64,000 nucleotides of DNA, from contig OZ024879.1 in the NCBI GenBank assembly GCA_964017185.1, positions 45,991,383 to 46,055,382 on the forward strand. Reading direction: 5' to 3'. Positions within the stretch are counted from its first letter, which is position 1; each line of letters starts with the position of its first letter. This DNA is from Rugalucina vietnamica (taxonomy: Eukaryota > Mollusca > Bivalvia > Lucinida > Lucinidae). A program made the translations under genes and the position numbers. Of the stretch, positions 54,266 through 64,000 are shown one piece after another. The notes below the pieces were generated by a model. It had not been told where the DNA came from. It worked only from the letters and a program-made list of their open reading frames with translations, and ran no database searches.

Positions 54266-56713
54266 ATGGAAGGGGAGCCAACCAGTGGGGACCAGGGACA
54301 AGTCCCGAGCTCAAGGGAGGGTACTCCCGAGAACTGGAGGCAAATCTATTCCCAGTATCTTGAGGATTCCCCAATCAGCCAGCGAGAATCCCCAAAGAAA
54401 CTAGACAAAGTGGACCAAAGGTCCGAGAATCAACAGCATATACAGAGGAAGGCGGATGTTTTCTTCAAGACCCATGCAGCACCAATGAGATGGGAAGGGT
54501 TCCAAGAAACCGAGGCGGATAAGTTTGCTCAATGGGTGAAGGTCTTGAGCTTCGATGGACATCTGCTCACTCCGGACTATCTATTCCGTGTGTTGGGGAC
54601 TTTATCCCCGAGTCTTGATGCAGAGACCTTGGAAGAAGTTGTTCTAGGGCAGTATGAGGTGGCCAAGACTATGAAGATGGAAGAATGGGTGAGACCAGCA
54701 AGAATGTGGGCCGTCAAGTTCTTTCCCCCATCATGGGTTGATCGCCACCTGAAAAGCTTCGTCCAAGGGAAGGTCCTGCGTTTACAACAGAGGGAGAATA
54801 AATCTCCGAGGTCACCTTTGGCTAGAGGGAGTGAATTAGAGGCGAGCCATTCCGAGGCATCAGGAATGGCTGAAGCCGATCGGATAGAATCAGAAGCCAG
54901 TAACCCTCAGCCCATGGAAGTGGAAGTGCTGGAACAGACCACCAGACCAAAGGTCGTCCCGTCGGAAAAAAGATCGAGAAGAAGAGACAGAGAGACAGGT
55001 TCAGGTCGACAAGAACCGAGGGAGGAGAGACGGGAGAAGAGGCGACATGGTCCAGAGGAGACTGAGGCACCAGTGGACAGGAAAAGACCATCTTCCGGAG
55101 CAACCCAGCTCTGTCCTGCACGGGGATGTGGTCATCGGACAAAATATTTGAAGGACCATGTTTACCAGGACCACATCCCGAGGCTGTTCCACCAGCTGTC
55201 CATTAACACAGTAAAGAGCAGGAGTGTGCAGCGCCGGAGGTTCCACGGCTTGGAACATCTCGCCATTGCAGTGTTACATGCTAGGGCAACCATAGGGGAT
55301 CTGGTGTATTCAGTGAATCAGAGTATTAGATCAGTCATCTTTGGACAGACCAACATTTGGGGCCAACTGCAAGGGGACATGGTGGCATTGTCCGAGTATG
55401 CCGGCTGGACAATCCCCGAGAAGTTCGAGGTCTACCCAAAGCTGAATTCTCCAGCATCGCTTCTCTACTGGAGGGTGTTAGTATATCTAATGGACCAGTT
55501 GGGAGACAAGGAAAGGAGGGAATTTTGTAGCTCTTACGATTCCCTTGATGTAGCCCCAGTGCCCTCCGAGCGATCTAGAGATAGAAGGGAGCAATCCTCC
55601 GAGCGTTCGAGGGACGGTAGGAGGTCATCGGAACGACCTAGACGCCGGAAACGGGAGTCTTCACCAGTGCCCTCCGAGCGATCCAGACATAGAAGGGAGC
55701 AATCCTCCGAGCGTTTGAGAGGCAGTAAGAAGTCATCGGAACGACCTAGACTCCGGAGACACTCATTAGAAAAGGAGGTAGAGGAAGGAAGAAATAGGTC
55801 CGTTCAGTTCGACTATTTCCATCAGATACGGGTACAGCTCCCGTCGGGATCGAGGGACGATTCGAGTGTGGTAGAGTCACTTAACCCGGCAGCATTCGAT
55901 AGTCATTTCCACTTGGACCGGACTATAAGCAAGCTGTGGGAGAATAGACAAGACCACGCCAGGGTCCAAGTGGAGGATGTGTTAAAGTTCAGACTAAAGA
56001 TGGAGCCAAGGAACCCGGTTGAACTGGTTGGTGGGGTCATGGTTTTCTGTGACCCCGAGAATATTGCTTCCATTCCTTTGGCGGATGGAAAATGGAAAAT
56101 TGCGGTCGGGGTTCATCCGAGGAAGGCCGTGGGATGCCCCGAGACTATCTTATCCAGAATCAAAATTCTTGTGGATACAAACCCGCTCGTAAAAGCTTTG
56201 GGCGAGATTGGGCTGGACAGGATGGAGCCCGACTATACGTGGCCTGATCAGGATAGAATGTTCAAAAAGTTGCTTTCATGGAGTAGGCCGGAGAAAGTCC
56301 TTGTCCTTCATCTCCGTGGGGTCTCCGATAGAGATTGTAGTGACGTTTTGCTGGCTGGTCTGCATTATGTGAAGAAGGCGTGTTACTCAAATCAACTCAT
56401 CCATCTACATTGTTTTACCGGCAATCAGGCAATGGTAGAATACTGGCTGGAGGATTTTCCTAATGTATATTTTGGGTTTACTGCCCGAGTCACCTCTTTC
56501 AACACCGAACAGATAGACGGCTTGAGGGCAGTACCAACTAACCGGCTCCTGTTGGAGACTGACTCACCCTACATGCCAGTTGAGGGCCAAAATCGTGTTA
56601 ACACGCCTGCGTATATTGGAGATGTCGGGGAAGTAGTAGCCAGAGTAAGGGGTATGCCACTCCGAGAACTTCTGGAGACAACATTGGAGAATGGCATTCG
56701 TCTCTACCAGTAG
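54266..56713 (+). CDS. Third ORF: accessory protein with C2H2-like finger, RS-rich repeats and C-terminal TatD-type nuclease (815 aa)
   Basis: I start it at the ATG after the splice acceptor; an ATG 30 bases upstream is in frame but inside the acceptor. N-terminal 1-180 is unrecognised and helical. Residues 190-280 are Arg/Glu-rich. CPARGCGHRT...H....H near 280-310 looks like a C2H2 finger. Residues 432-503 hold two 36-residue Ser/Arg/Glu repeats. From about 540 to the end is a TatD-family metal-dependent hydrolase: H547 and H549 (DSHFHLD), GVHPR, E647 (GEIGLD), H682 (LHLRG), H715 (HCFTG), D766 (ETDSPYM). All metal ligands are present. TatD proteins are 3'-5' exonucleases or DNases; TATDN2 of animals also has a long N-terminal part. 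A retroelement with such an ORF in the env position is unusual. The role in the cycle is unknown. Confidence 0.9.
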   Translation: MEGEPTSGDQGQVPSSREGTPENWRQIYSQYLEDSPISQRESPKKLDKVDQRSENQQHIQRKADVFFKTHAAPMRWEGFQETEADKFAQWVKVLSFDGHLLTPDYLFRVLGTLSPSLDAETLEEVVLGQYEVAKTMKMEEWVRPARMWAVKFFPPSWVDRHLKSFVQGKVLRLQQRENKSPRSPLARGSELEASHSEASGMAEADRIESEASNPQPMEVEVLEQTTRPKVVPSEKRSRRRDRETGSGRQEPREERREKRRHGPEETEAPVDRKRPSSGATQLCPARGCGHRTKYLKDHVYQDHIPRLFHQLSINTVKSRSVQRRRFHGLEHLAIAVLHARATIGDLVYSVNQSIRSVIFGQTNIWGQLQGDMVALSEYAGWTIPEKFEVYPKLNSPASLLYWRVLVYLMDQLGDKERREFCSSYDSLDVAPVPSERSRDRREQSSERSRDGRRSSERPRRRKRESSPVPSERSRHRREQSSERLRGSKKSSERPRLRRHSLEKEVEEGRNRSVQFDYFHQIRVQLPSGSRDDSSVVESLNPAAFDSHFHLDRTISKLWENRQDHARVQVEDVLKFRLKMEPRNPVELVGGVMVFCDPENIASIPLADGKWKIAVGVHPRKAVGCPETILSRIKILVDTNPLVKALGEIGLDRMEPDYTWPDQDRMFKKLLSWSRPEKVLVLHLRGVSDRDCSDVLLAGLHYVKKACYSNQLIHLHCFTGNQAMVEYWLEDFPNVYFGFTARVTSFNTEQIDGLRAVPTNRLLLETDSPYMPVEGQNRVNTPAYIGDVGEVVARVRGMPLRELLETTLENGIRLYQ
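55561..55776 (+). repeat. 108-bp tandem duplication inside the third ORF
   Basis: 'gccctccgagcgat' begins at 55,561 and again at 55,669. The unit is exactly 36 codons, so the frame is kept. It encodes PSERSR.RREQSSER blocks. Confidence 0.8.
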
Positions 56714-57200
56714 ATTGGGTTGGAATAGGTCTATTCCGAGTCATGGCCATAGTGAAGGAAAATCCAGTTCCGAGCTAACTTATTGTATAACTTAAACCTT
56801 GTGCCTGCAGAGATGTTGAATTGGACAGAAGTCCGTGAAAATAACAAGAGCATATAAGATATCCTAACCGGGCAGTGTCTGAGTGATATAAACTGTAAAT
56901 TCTTCTCGGTATGATCGATGAAATCAACTCGTGGGTTAATTTGACATTTCCGTGTATCGTGGGCTCACTAGATTAACTAACATTTCCCGTGACATCAGTT
57001 ATTGTATGCGACCCGGATGAACATACAGGGACATCGTCTGTGCTCGTGACCTCCGTTACTGTGTGTAAATTGGATAAGTTCACCAAGACATTTCACTCAT
57101 ATTCCAGTTCGGGACTCTTCTACACCAGTGAAACTGATACAGAGACAATCTGGACTTTGTCCGAGGATAAAGTGATTCATAGGCAGGACTCCAAAAAATC
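56714..57200 (+). other. 3' noncoding region of the Gypsy element
   Basis: Between the TatD stop and the purine tract. A short open frame at 56,989-57,261 has no recognised motif and runs into the LTR, so I do not call it a gene. Confidence 0.5.
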
Positions 57201-57214
57201 AGGAGAGGGAGGAG
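57201..57214 (+). promoter_or_regulatory. Polypurine tract of the Gypsy element
   Basis: 'aggagagggaggag' ends directly at TGTGG of the 3' LTR. Confidence 0.8.
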
Positions 57215-57443
57215 TGTGGCAATGCTGCACTCCGAGATCGAAACGACCCGATAGCGTGTGACGATATCTGTGCTACTAGCTCGCCTGGGCGGAAGTGACG
57301 TGTTCCAGATTTATGGCTTCAGCTAAAGACGTTCTCTAAACGACGACGTTGGAGATCCGAAGCTACTGGGCGCTGCAGAAACCATCCAGAGTGTTGATTA
57401 CTGCCTACAGCCACTATAATAGGTGGGTATTAAATTTACTATA
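57215..57443 (+). repeat. 3' LTR of the Gypsy element
   Basis: Same 229 bases as 45,349-45,577; followed by GCTC. Confidence 0.9.
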
Positions 57444-57447
57444 GCTC

Positions 57448-57900
57448 TAAAGGGACAACTTTTACAGTTCTATCATTTCAAAAGGCACAACTTTTTCAGC
57501 TCTGAAAGCACCCACTTTTTAAGTTTTATCAGCTCTATAACCCCCTTTATTTTAACCGACGGTGGCACTTACATACCCATTTCATATGTGAGTACCCAAC
57601 CGGGGCCTATTTTAGCATTTTGTTTGTTTGAATTGATGCTTAACGTTCCCGGCCAACGGCAATGGTCATGTCGGGACGTTGCCTCCATTTTATTGGACTT
57701 TTACCCACCGCAGAAAAAGGACGTCATGACATCCAAAAACTGTTTAAAGTACATGTATAACCAGCCAACTAAGCCAATAAGGCTTGTATGTATGGATGGT
57801 TTGGCTTGAACCACTTGTCCTGGGCAGGCTAATTCTGACCTGAATGGTTAACCAGTAATCAGATGGACAGTCAGTAGTGTATATGGACAAGCGGTAATTA
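57448..57900. repeat. Rest of the target array and a SINE-like repeat
   Basis: 57,448-57,545 continues the 'cagctctgaaagcacccact' array split by the Gypsy element. 57,610-57,890 is the partner of the dispersed repeat at 39,655-39,910. Confidence 0.55.
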
Positions 57901-60880
57901 CTAAATTAGGAAACACATTTACAAAGATAGTAACCATTTTCAATTCGATACTGTGTAACCTGGAACATACAAGATTGATTGCTATCGTGGAATCCACTGA
58001 TAAATCTTAAGTTTAAACAATTTAATGTTTTAAAGTTCCTCAGCACACTTTGCCATATTTCAGTATGTTTTCTTCATCAGATGTCAAAGAAACACGGAGC
58101 CATTTCTGGGAGTGGATAGAAACAAGTGACATGCATATATGAGTGCCAAAAATATTAACATAAATGCTGATAGGAACAATAAAATAATTTTATGAATTCC
58201 AGAAGTACCTTTTTCAGAATATTCCAAGTTCTATCTCTACATGTCTGTTTTGAATATCCCCAAACATTTTTACAATTGGAAATTGTTTGACAAAACCAAT
58301 AATTGCCTCTATGAAGGTAAAGAAGAGATTAAACCGGCCTAGCTGAGCACCTGCCTGTTCACGTGTTGTCTTTGTTTTATCTACATGTACATTCCATTTC
58401 CAAAATATTGGTCTGTTTTCTTTTAAAATACCCTAGTGATGCTGATATGTGTGATCTAATTTGCCATTGTTAAGCACCGTCACCAGTGGTTTATCATGCA
58501 ATTGCCCAATTTTTCTACACTATAAGAACTACTCACTTTAGTTTGTATGCTTCGTACAATGTAGTACAACAGTAAAATGGGCTAGAGAAGGAAAATGTTG
58601 TTTAGTACATTTGTATACAGATGTCATTAATAGCTGGAGGCAACAATTTGTTTTGTCATGTAATGCCCCAGTTTTCACCTTTATGTATGAAAACAGCTCA
58701 CATGCTTTTCAGTACCTGTAAATAGTATAAATATAATGGGCCTTTGCATGAAAAATACTACTGAATCATTAAACTAGATTTATGACTTGTATGTCAGATC
58801 ATCAACAGCAGTCAGGTCTGTATGATCCAAGTAAGCTTATGACACTGAATGTATGACCAATAAAGACACCAGTGTCTAGTTGTGCATGTGCTCATGCCAA
58901 TTCATTTCTATTTATACACTTCATGCAGGTGAAACACTGGTTTTCACTGACCGTGGCCATTGTTGTGAAAATTTTGGTATATGTTCAAAACATGTATGTA
59001 GAAATATTACTCGGACTATGTAAAAAGGTAGTTTTGATTTTTTTTTTTATTTTACTGAATCCATCAACTAACTTACCGACCACCTGAGTACTGCTTAAAG
59101 GGGCACCTGGACTATAAAAGGCTGAATAAGGGTTTTATCTCAGTTTTTGTTTAGACACCACTGAGCTCTCCAATATACAACACTTGCAATCAATTCCGAT
59201 TGGATTTTGCTTCATAGAGAAAAGTTGCCTGTGGAATTATTGACAGCTCTTATCAGCAGATTAAATATTACAGGTATTGACTTATAATTCCTGGGCCAGT
59301 AGTTAAGCCACACCCACTAAAATGTCAACAGTAGACTGGTAATCCAATCTGGAATTTTGAGACCAGGGAGGCCGGCTTGTTAATGGATGTAGACAAGGAT
59401 ATTCTGCTTGCCCAAATGTCTGAGGAACAGCGTGAGGCTTGTCTACAGATTTGAAATTGACTGTGTACGTCAGTACAGAGGTCAAAGGTCATGGAGTGCA
59501 AAATTGTCAAATATCTTGATATTTTATGCAATGCATGGCTGAAAGCTCATAAATAAAGCTGATTTGGTGTAATTTTAATGATTAATATTGCAAAATATAT
59601 TTTAAATGATGATTTGCTTGCTGTATGGTACCAATTTGGTGAAAATAATAATCAAAGTACTAAATGTACTGATAGTGAAAGCGACTCATTCTTAACTTTG
59701 TCAGACATTGGAGGCTAGATTACCATTTTCTGCAGTCAATATAACTTTGCTTGCCTAATCTGATTTAGGCCCGTCTTCAGATGTGAAAATGATTATTTAG
59801 GTCAGGACAGGGGTCAAAGTTCAATGAGTACCGAATTGCTTAAATTGTTCTACAATGTGGACGATTTCGCTCCGAATCAGAACAAATACATTTCTTTATC
59901 AAAATTTACAAATTATTAGGTTTATCTTCCTGATAAGAAGAAATACTTAAGCTTATAATTTAATTCATAATTGTATTGGATACTTGTCAGTAAGATTAAT
60001 GGAACATTGGGGTCCTAATGACATTACAGACAAATGGATTTTCCCATAAAATTGAGGAAATACCCCGACGTGACCATAGCTTTGAATTGGGCGTAAATTA
60101 TCTAATCAAACAAACAAATGCATTACCAGATATTCTGGGCATACCTACTGCAAATGAGCGAGCAGGGGTTCAACCATTCTATTAAAATTACTGCCCATTG
60201 AAAATTCATCATATCGCATGTTTTGGAATTTAATCCATACAATAGTGCTTACCAGAAGATTCTAATACTGCAACTTACCTGTTCTGCAGTGTCACTTAAA
60301 CTAAGGAAGTGCTCATTGGCCCTGTGTTTATTATGACATTTGATAGTAAAAGCCGGCTAGGCAGAAGTTATTCAATACATTACCCAGCCCATTGATGCAT
60401 GATTTCTTTCCTTCTAAGAAGCATTTGACTCTTATGCTATAGAGCAATATGTAAACAATCATTTAAATACTCAGTATGTCATGCCAGGAACAAGTGTAAG
60501 TAAGTTGCTCTCAAGAAATAATCATCAACGATAAATTGGTAACTGTGCTTCTGACATCACCAGTGTCTCAACATTTTAGATAATATAGTACGATTATTTT
60601 GATGGCTCACAAATCCCTTAATACAGCTCAGAGGCAATAAATTCAAAGCTTTCTTTGTAGCACATGAACTGCGATGTTACTTTACATGAGCTAGTACAAC
60701 TGAAAGGTGTTGAGGGTATTTCTGTAGGTTTAAGACGGAAATTGGGTGGAATTGATTGAGGCATAACAATGCCAAGGGCGGGAAAACAACACTAGAGAAC
60801 AGGTATACAGAAAAGCACTCAATATTAGAGGTTCTGATAAAGAAGCTGGGTCAAGATATTGTCGCTTATAGGATAATTTC
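57901..60880. other. 3-kb noncoding stretch
   Basis: AT-rich. The short ORFs show no domain. 'aaaggggcacctggactata' near 59,098 looks like the start of a dispersed repeat, but I cannot bound it. Nothing else seen. Confidence 0.45.
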
Positions 60881-60889
60881 TATTGTGAA

Positions 60890-61470
60890 ATTTGTGTGGC
60901 CATTGTGGTTCAGCTTAATGGACTACCCTGTTGAAAGATGCAAATGACAGTAACTCTCTTTGGCTTCACGTTGTCTAATCTTAAGGGTCACTGAAGAGGC
61001 TTGAGTTGCCGAAACCGCCGTGTGTCCCATATTATTTCTCATGAATATGTTCCCTGCTCTTTAAGGATCTCAGTTTTATTTTTATTGTTATTACTGCAAC
61101 TTGTGTTGTTCCGTGTGGCGGCCCTAAAAGTCTCCCCATAAATCATCCATATTGCCGATAATATTTTCCCTTTGGTCCTTTGAGATCATCGAGGGTATTC
61201 TAAGAAATCAAAAGATTATTATCAATTTAGATTCATTCTCTAACCAAAGTTCAGTATATTTGGTCTCATTTGGACTATTATACTAGTCTTTGTATCGACT
61301 ACCCTGTGGAAAGATGCAAAATTATAGTAATCCTCTTTTACTCCATGTTGCCAAATCTAAAGGGTCACTAAAGAGGCTTGAGAAGCCGAAAGCGCGGTAT
61401 GGCCCATTTTTTGTCTCATGAATACTCTCACTGCTGTTTTATTTTATTATGACGGCTGTTTTGACATGTA
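60890..61470. repeat. Dispersed repeat 'tgccgtgtggcggcc', two tandem copies
   Basis: 'gactaccctgttgaaagatg' (60,922) and 'gactaccctgtggaaagatg' (61,296) head two units about 374 bp apart. Each is followed by 'aagggtcact.aagaggcttg' and 'tctcatgaata'. The part between matches 43,380-43,650. The second unit ends where the dead pol begins. Confidence 0.6.
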
Positions 61471-61491
61471 GGTACATACACAATAGTACCA

Positions 61492-64000
61492 TTAGCCAGT
61501 TCTTACATCAAGTGTGCCTAGCATGTTTAACAAAGTCTGGTTGAAACGCACCACCATACGATTCCCCATGGGATGGTATGGTGTAGTCCGAGACTTTTCA
61601 ACACCAGCCAAACTGCAAAGTTCCTTAATGACATTGCTCTCAAAATTTCTTCCCTGATCACTATGTAAGCGAGCAGGGAAGCCATAATGGACAATGAAAT
61701 TGTCAAAAAGTACCTTTGCAGTTGTTTTGGCTTCTTGATTTCTGGTTGGAAAGGCCTGGGCATACCTTGTGAAGTGATCTGTAATCACAAGAATATTTTC
61801 GAAGCCACCCTTAGACCTTTCCAACGACAGAAAATCTATACACACTAATTCTATTGGCTGGGAACTGGTGATATTCACCAGTTCAGCACTTGGTCTTCCG
61901 CTTAATACACTTTTCGCAGTTCTTAACCTTGTTAAGAACATCTTGACTCTAAACCAGGCCAGTAAAAACGAGCACGTACCAAGGATAGTGTACGATCCCG
62001 GCCTTGATGACCAACGTCATCATGTAAATGCTGTAACACAATGCTACGATACCGTACAGGTAGCACAAGCTGTTCTGTCTCAACACCATTAAGTACAGTA
62101 GTCCTGTACAAAATACTGTTTGAGAAATATAACTTACTCCACTCACGAAAGTATTCAGAAACTTCTTGGGTTTCTGACTTTCTGTCAGTATTTTCTGGTT
62201 TACAACCAGACTTCATAAGGTCAATCACTCTGCCTATGGTCACATCAACGGTGCTGATATCAGTTGCATCCACTGGATGATCAAACTGAATATCAACAGC
62301 TTCCAAAACTGTTGCACAACTAGTGACAACTAAAGTTTCAGCTATTGGACAGCTTTCACGTGAAACTGTTAAAGCTTCACAAATAGCTGAAACTACATCT
62401 GGGAACATTTCCTCATTGTCTTGGGGCCTTCTAGATAAACCATCCGCATCTCCGTTGGACTTGCCACTTTTATATACAATTTTAAAATCAAAACTACCAA
62501 GTGAAGCTAGCCATCTATGGCTTGTGGCGTCCAACTTAGCTGTGGATAAGACATAAGTAAGAGGATTATTGTCTGTAAAGACAGTGAACTGATTACCATA
62601 AAGGTAATTGTGAAATTTATCTGTCACTGCCCATTTCAGACAAAGAAACTCCAACTTATGTGCAGCGTAATGTTTCTCACTTGCCCTCAGACCTCTGCTG
62701 GCATAAGCGATGACCCGTTCTTGTCCATCCTGTTCTTGATACAGAACAGCACCAAGTCCTTCAGTACTGGCATCAGTATGTAAAATAAAAGGTTTTGAAA
62801 AATCTGCATATGCTAAAACAGGAGGGGACATTAAAACATCTTTAATTGAATAAAAAGCTTATCTTTGAGCATCACCCCATTGCCAAGGCACTGAAACTTT
62901 CTTCCTTTTCTTCTTCTTCGTCTTCTGGTTTGACGTTTTATTGGTACAATGTCCTACCAACAGATCGTTTAACGGCTTAACAATCCTGGCATAATCTTTT
63001 ACAAACCTCCTATAGTAGCCTGTGAAGCCCAGGAATGCGCGCAATTCCTTAACATTAGTGGGTTCGGGCCACGAGGCCAGCGCTTCCAATTTGTCTGGGT
63101 CAGTTTGTACCCCGTTTTCACCAACGACATGACCCAAATATTTAACGCTAGGTTTGCAAAATTCACACTTAGATGCTTTCAATTTAAGACCATGCTCTTC
63201 TAACCTACTGAACACAGCTTCTAACCTTTCAAGATGATCTTCAAAATTTTGTGAAAAAATCAAGATATCGTCGAGAAAAATAAGACATTCTCTCAAATTT
63301 AATTCACCCATAGTGCGTTCCATAAGCCGTTGAAACATTGCCGGCACGTTAGTTAACCCGAAAGCCATGCGGTTGCACTCGTTAAAACCTAAATTTCCTA
63401 CACTAAAGGCAGTTTTATACTTGTCTTCTTCCTCAATTTCAACTTGCCAGTAGCCACTGCGCAAGTCCAACTTGGAGAATAATTTGGTACCTATCAGTGC
63501 ATCAATGGTATCATCAATACGAGGCAACATGTATGCATCCTTTATAGTACGGTCATCCAACTTCCTGAAGTCGATACAAAATCGTAACGAACCGTCTTTC
63601 TTACGAACTAACACCACATTTGACGAAAACGGACTTTGTGACTCCCTTATTGCACCTGCTTCGAGCATTTCCTTAAGCTGCAAACGAACTTCCTCATATA
63701 AAGACGGAGGGATTCTGCGATAAGGATCTTTAAAAGGGGTATCATCCGTTAAATGGATTGTGAGTTTAACTGTGTCTGTTTTACCAAGGTCCGTAGGACT
63801 CTTAGAAAACACATGAGACCATTTGTTCAAAACATTCTTTATCTGCACTTCCTGATCGCCAGAAAGATTGCTAGTGTCAATATTAACACCTTAATCTTTA
63901 AGAGATACCGACTCATTATCAGTCTTCGATTCCTGTGAAGGAGCCGGAGTCCATGAATCAATAACTTTGGCACTATTCAAAGAGCATAAAAGAGATTTAG
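61492..64000 (-). pseudogene. pol: Gypsy-type pol, dead and cut by the right window edge
   Basis: On the minus strand: RT at 63,848-62,859 with FCIDFRKLD, FSKLDLRSGYWQV and FLDD; RNase H at 62,831-about 62,350 with LHTDASTEGLGAVLY and the following Glu and Asp motifs; integrase finger (H, H) near 62,000; integrase core at 61,941-61,492 with the two Asp motifs VCIDF and HSDQGRNF. Lesions: TAA at about 63,892 upstream of the RT, TAA at 62,856-62,858 between RT and RNase H, a frameshift near 61,945 that splits the integrase finger, and Val in place of the catalytic Glu (about 61,549). The text stops in the integrase at about 61,497, where other repeat DNA begins, so the 3' end is truncated. The sequence is clearly different from the intact element at 45-57 kb. 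Confidence 0.9.

Larger units (their letters stand above)
45345..57447 (+). mobile_element. Intact 12.1-kb Ty3/Gypsy-type LTR retrotransposon with four long ORFs
   Basis: Two 229-bp LTRs (45,349-45,577 and 57,215-57,443) are identical by eye over their full length. GCTC flanks the unit (45,345-45,348 and 57,444-57,447). A primer site follows after one base and a purine tract precedes the right LTR. ORFs: gag with HhH and zinc knuckle; PR-RT-RNase H; integrase with GPY/F-like and PHD domains; a third ORF ending in a TatD nuclease. No stop or indel breaks a domain. LTR identity implies very recent insertion. Confidence 0.92.

Noticed and set aside
57423-57809. 128-residue ORF after the Gypsy element.
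   Set aside because: It is made of LTR end, target repeat and SINE-like repeat.

Overview
The window is eukaryotic repeat-rich DNA. It has AT-rich spacers, decayed reverse-transcriptase genes, satellites, foldback elements and spliced genes, and no bacterial-style operon. Several dispersed repeats look to me like those of marine molluscs, bivalves in particular, but this is recognition from memory and the species is not proven. Almost everything that can be named is a mobile element or a part of one.

Layout. 1-18.9 kb: remains of at least two non-LTR retrotransposons (reverse-transcriptase end at 2-898; broken endonuclease plus reverse transcriptase at 6.36-9.58 kb), several copies of a zinc-knuckle ORF1-like gene, a 5.1-kb terminal-inverted-repeat element (11,293-16,422) filled with a 95-bp satellite, and a small two-exon RING-like ORF (17.16-18.02 kb). 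18.97-39.63 kb: one 20.7-kb LTR retrotransposon with 2.05-kb LTRs, a tRNA-Leu-type primer site present three times, a short gag, no pol, and on the opposite strand a spliced gene for a protein of about 2,025 residues whose C-terminal part looks like a PIN/XPG-type nuclease. 39.6-45.3 kb: SINE, hAT fragment, small inverted-repeat elements, a tandem duplication and a 1-kb inverted-repeat element. 45.35-57.44 kb: an intact Ty3/Gypsy-type element with two identical 229-bp LTRs. 57.4-61.5 kb: dispersed repeats and unassigned DNA. 61.5-64 kb: a dead Gypsy pol on the minus strand that runs off the window.

The two large LTR elements are the most interesting content. The 12.1-kb Gypsy element has four long ORFs: a Gag that starts with a ComEA-like helix-hairpin-helix domain; protease-RT-RNase H reached by a textbook -1 frameshift signal (TTTAAAC, 6-nt spacer, H-type pseudoknot); an integrase with a perfect D59D35E spacing and a C-terminal PHD finger of the H3K4me3-reader type; and a third ORF, behind a good splice acceptor, that ends in a TatD-type metal-dependent nuclease with all metal ligands present. 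Identical LTRs, a GCTC target duplication and open frames suggest very recent movement.

The 20.7-kb element looks non-autonomous, since it has gag and all cis-signals but no pol. It carries its large gene in antisense, the only orientation in which introns survive a retroviral-type cycle. One LTR contains a later 208-bp insertion absent from the other, giving a built-in empty-site control.
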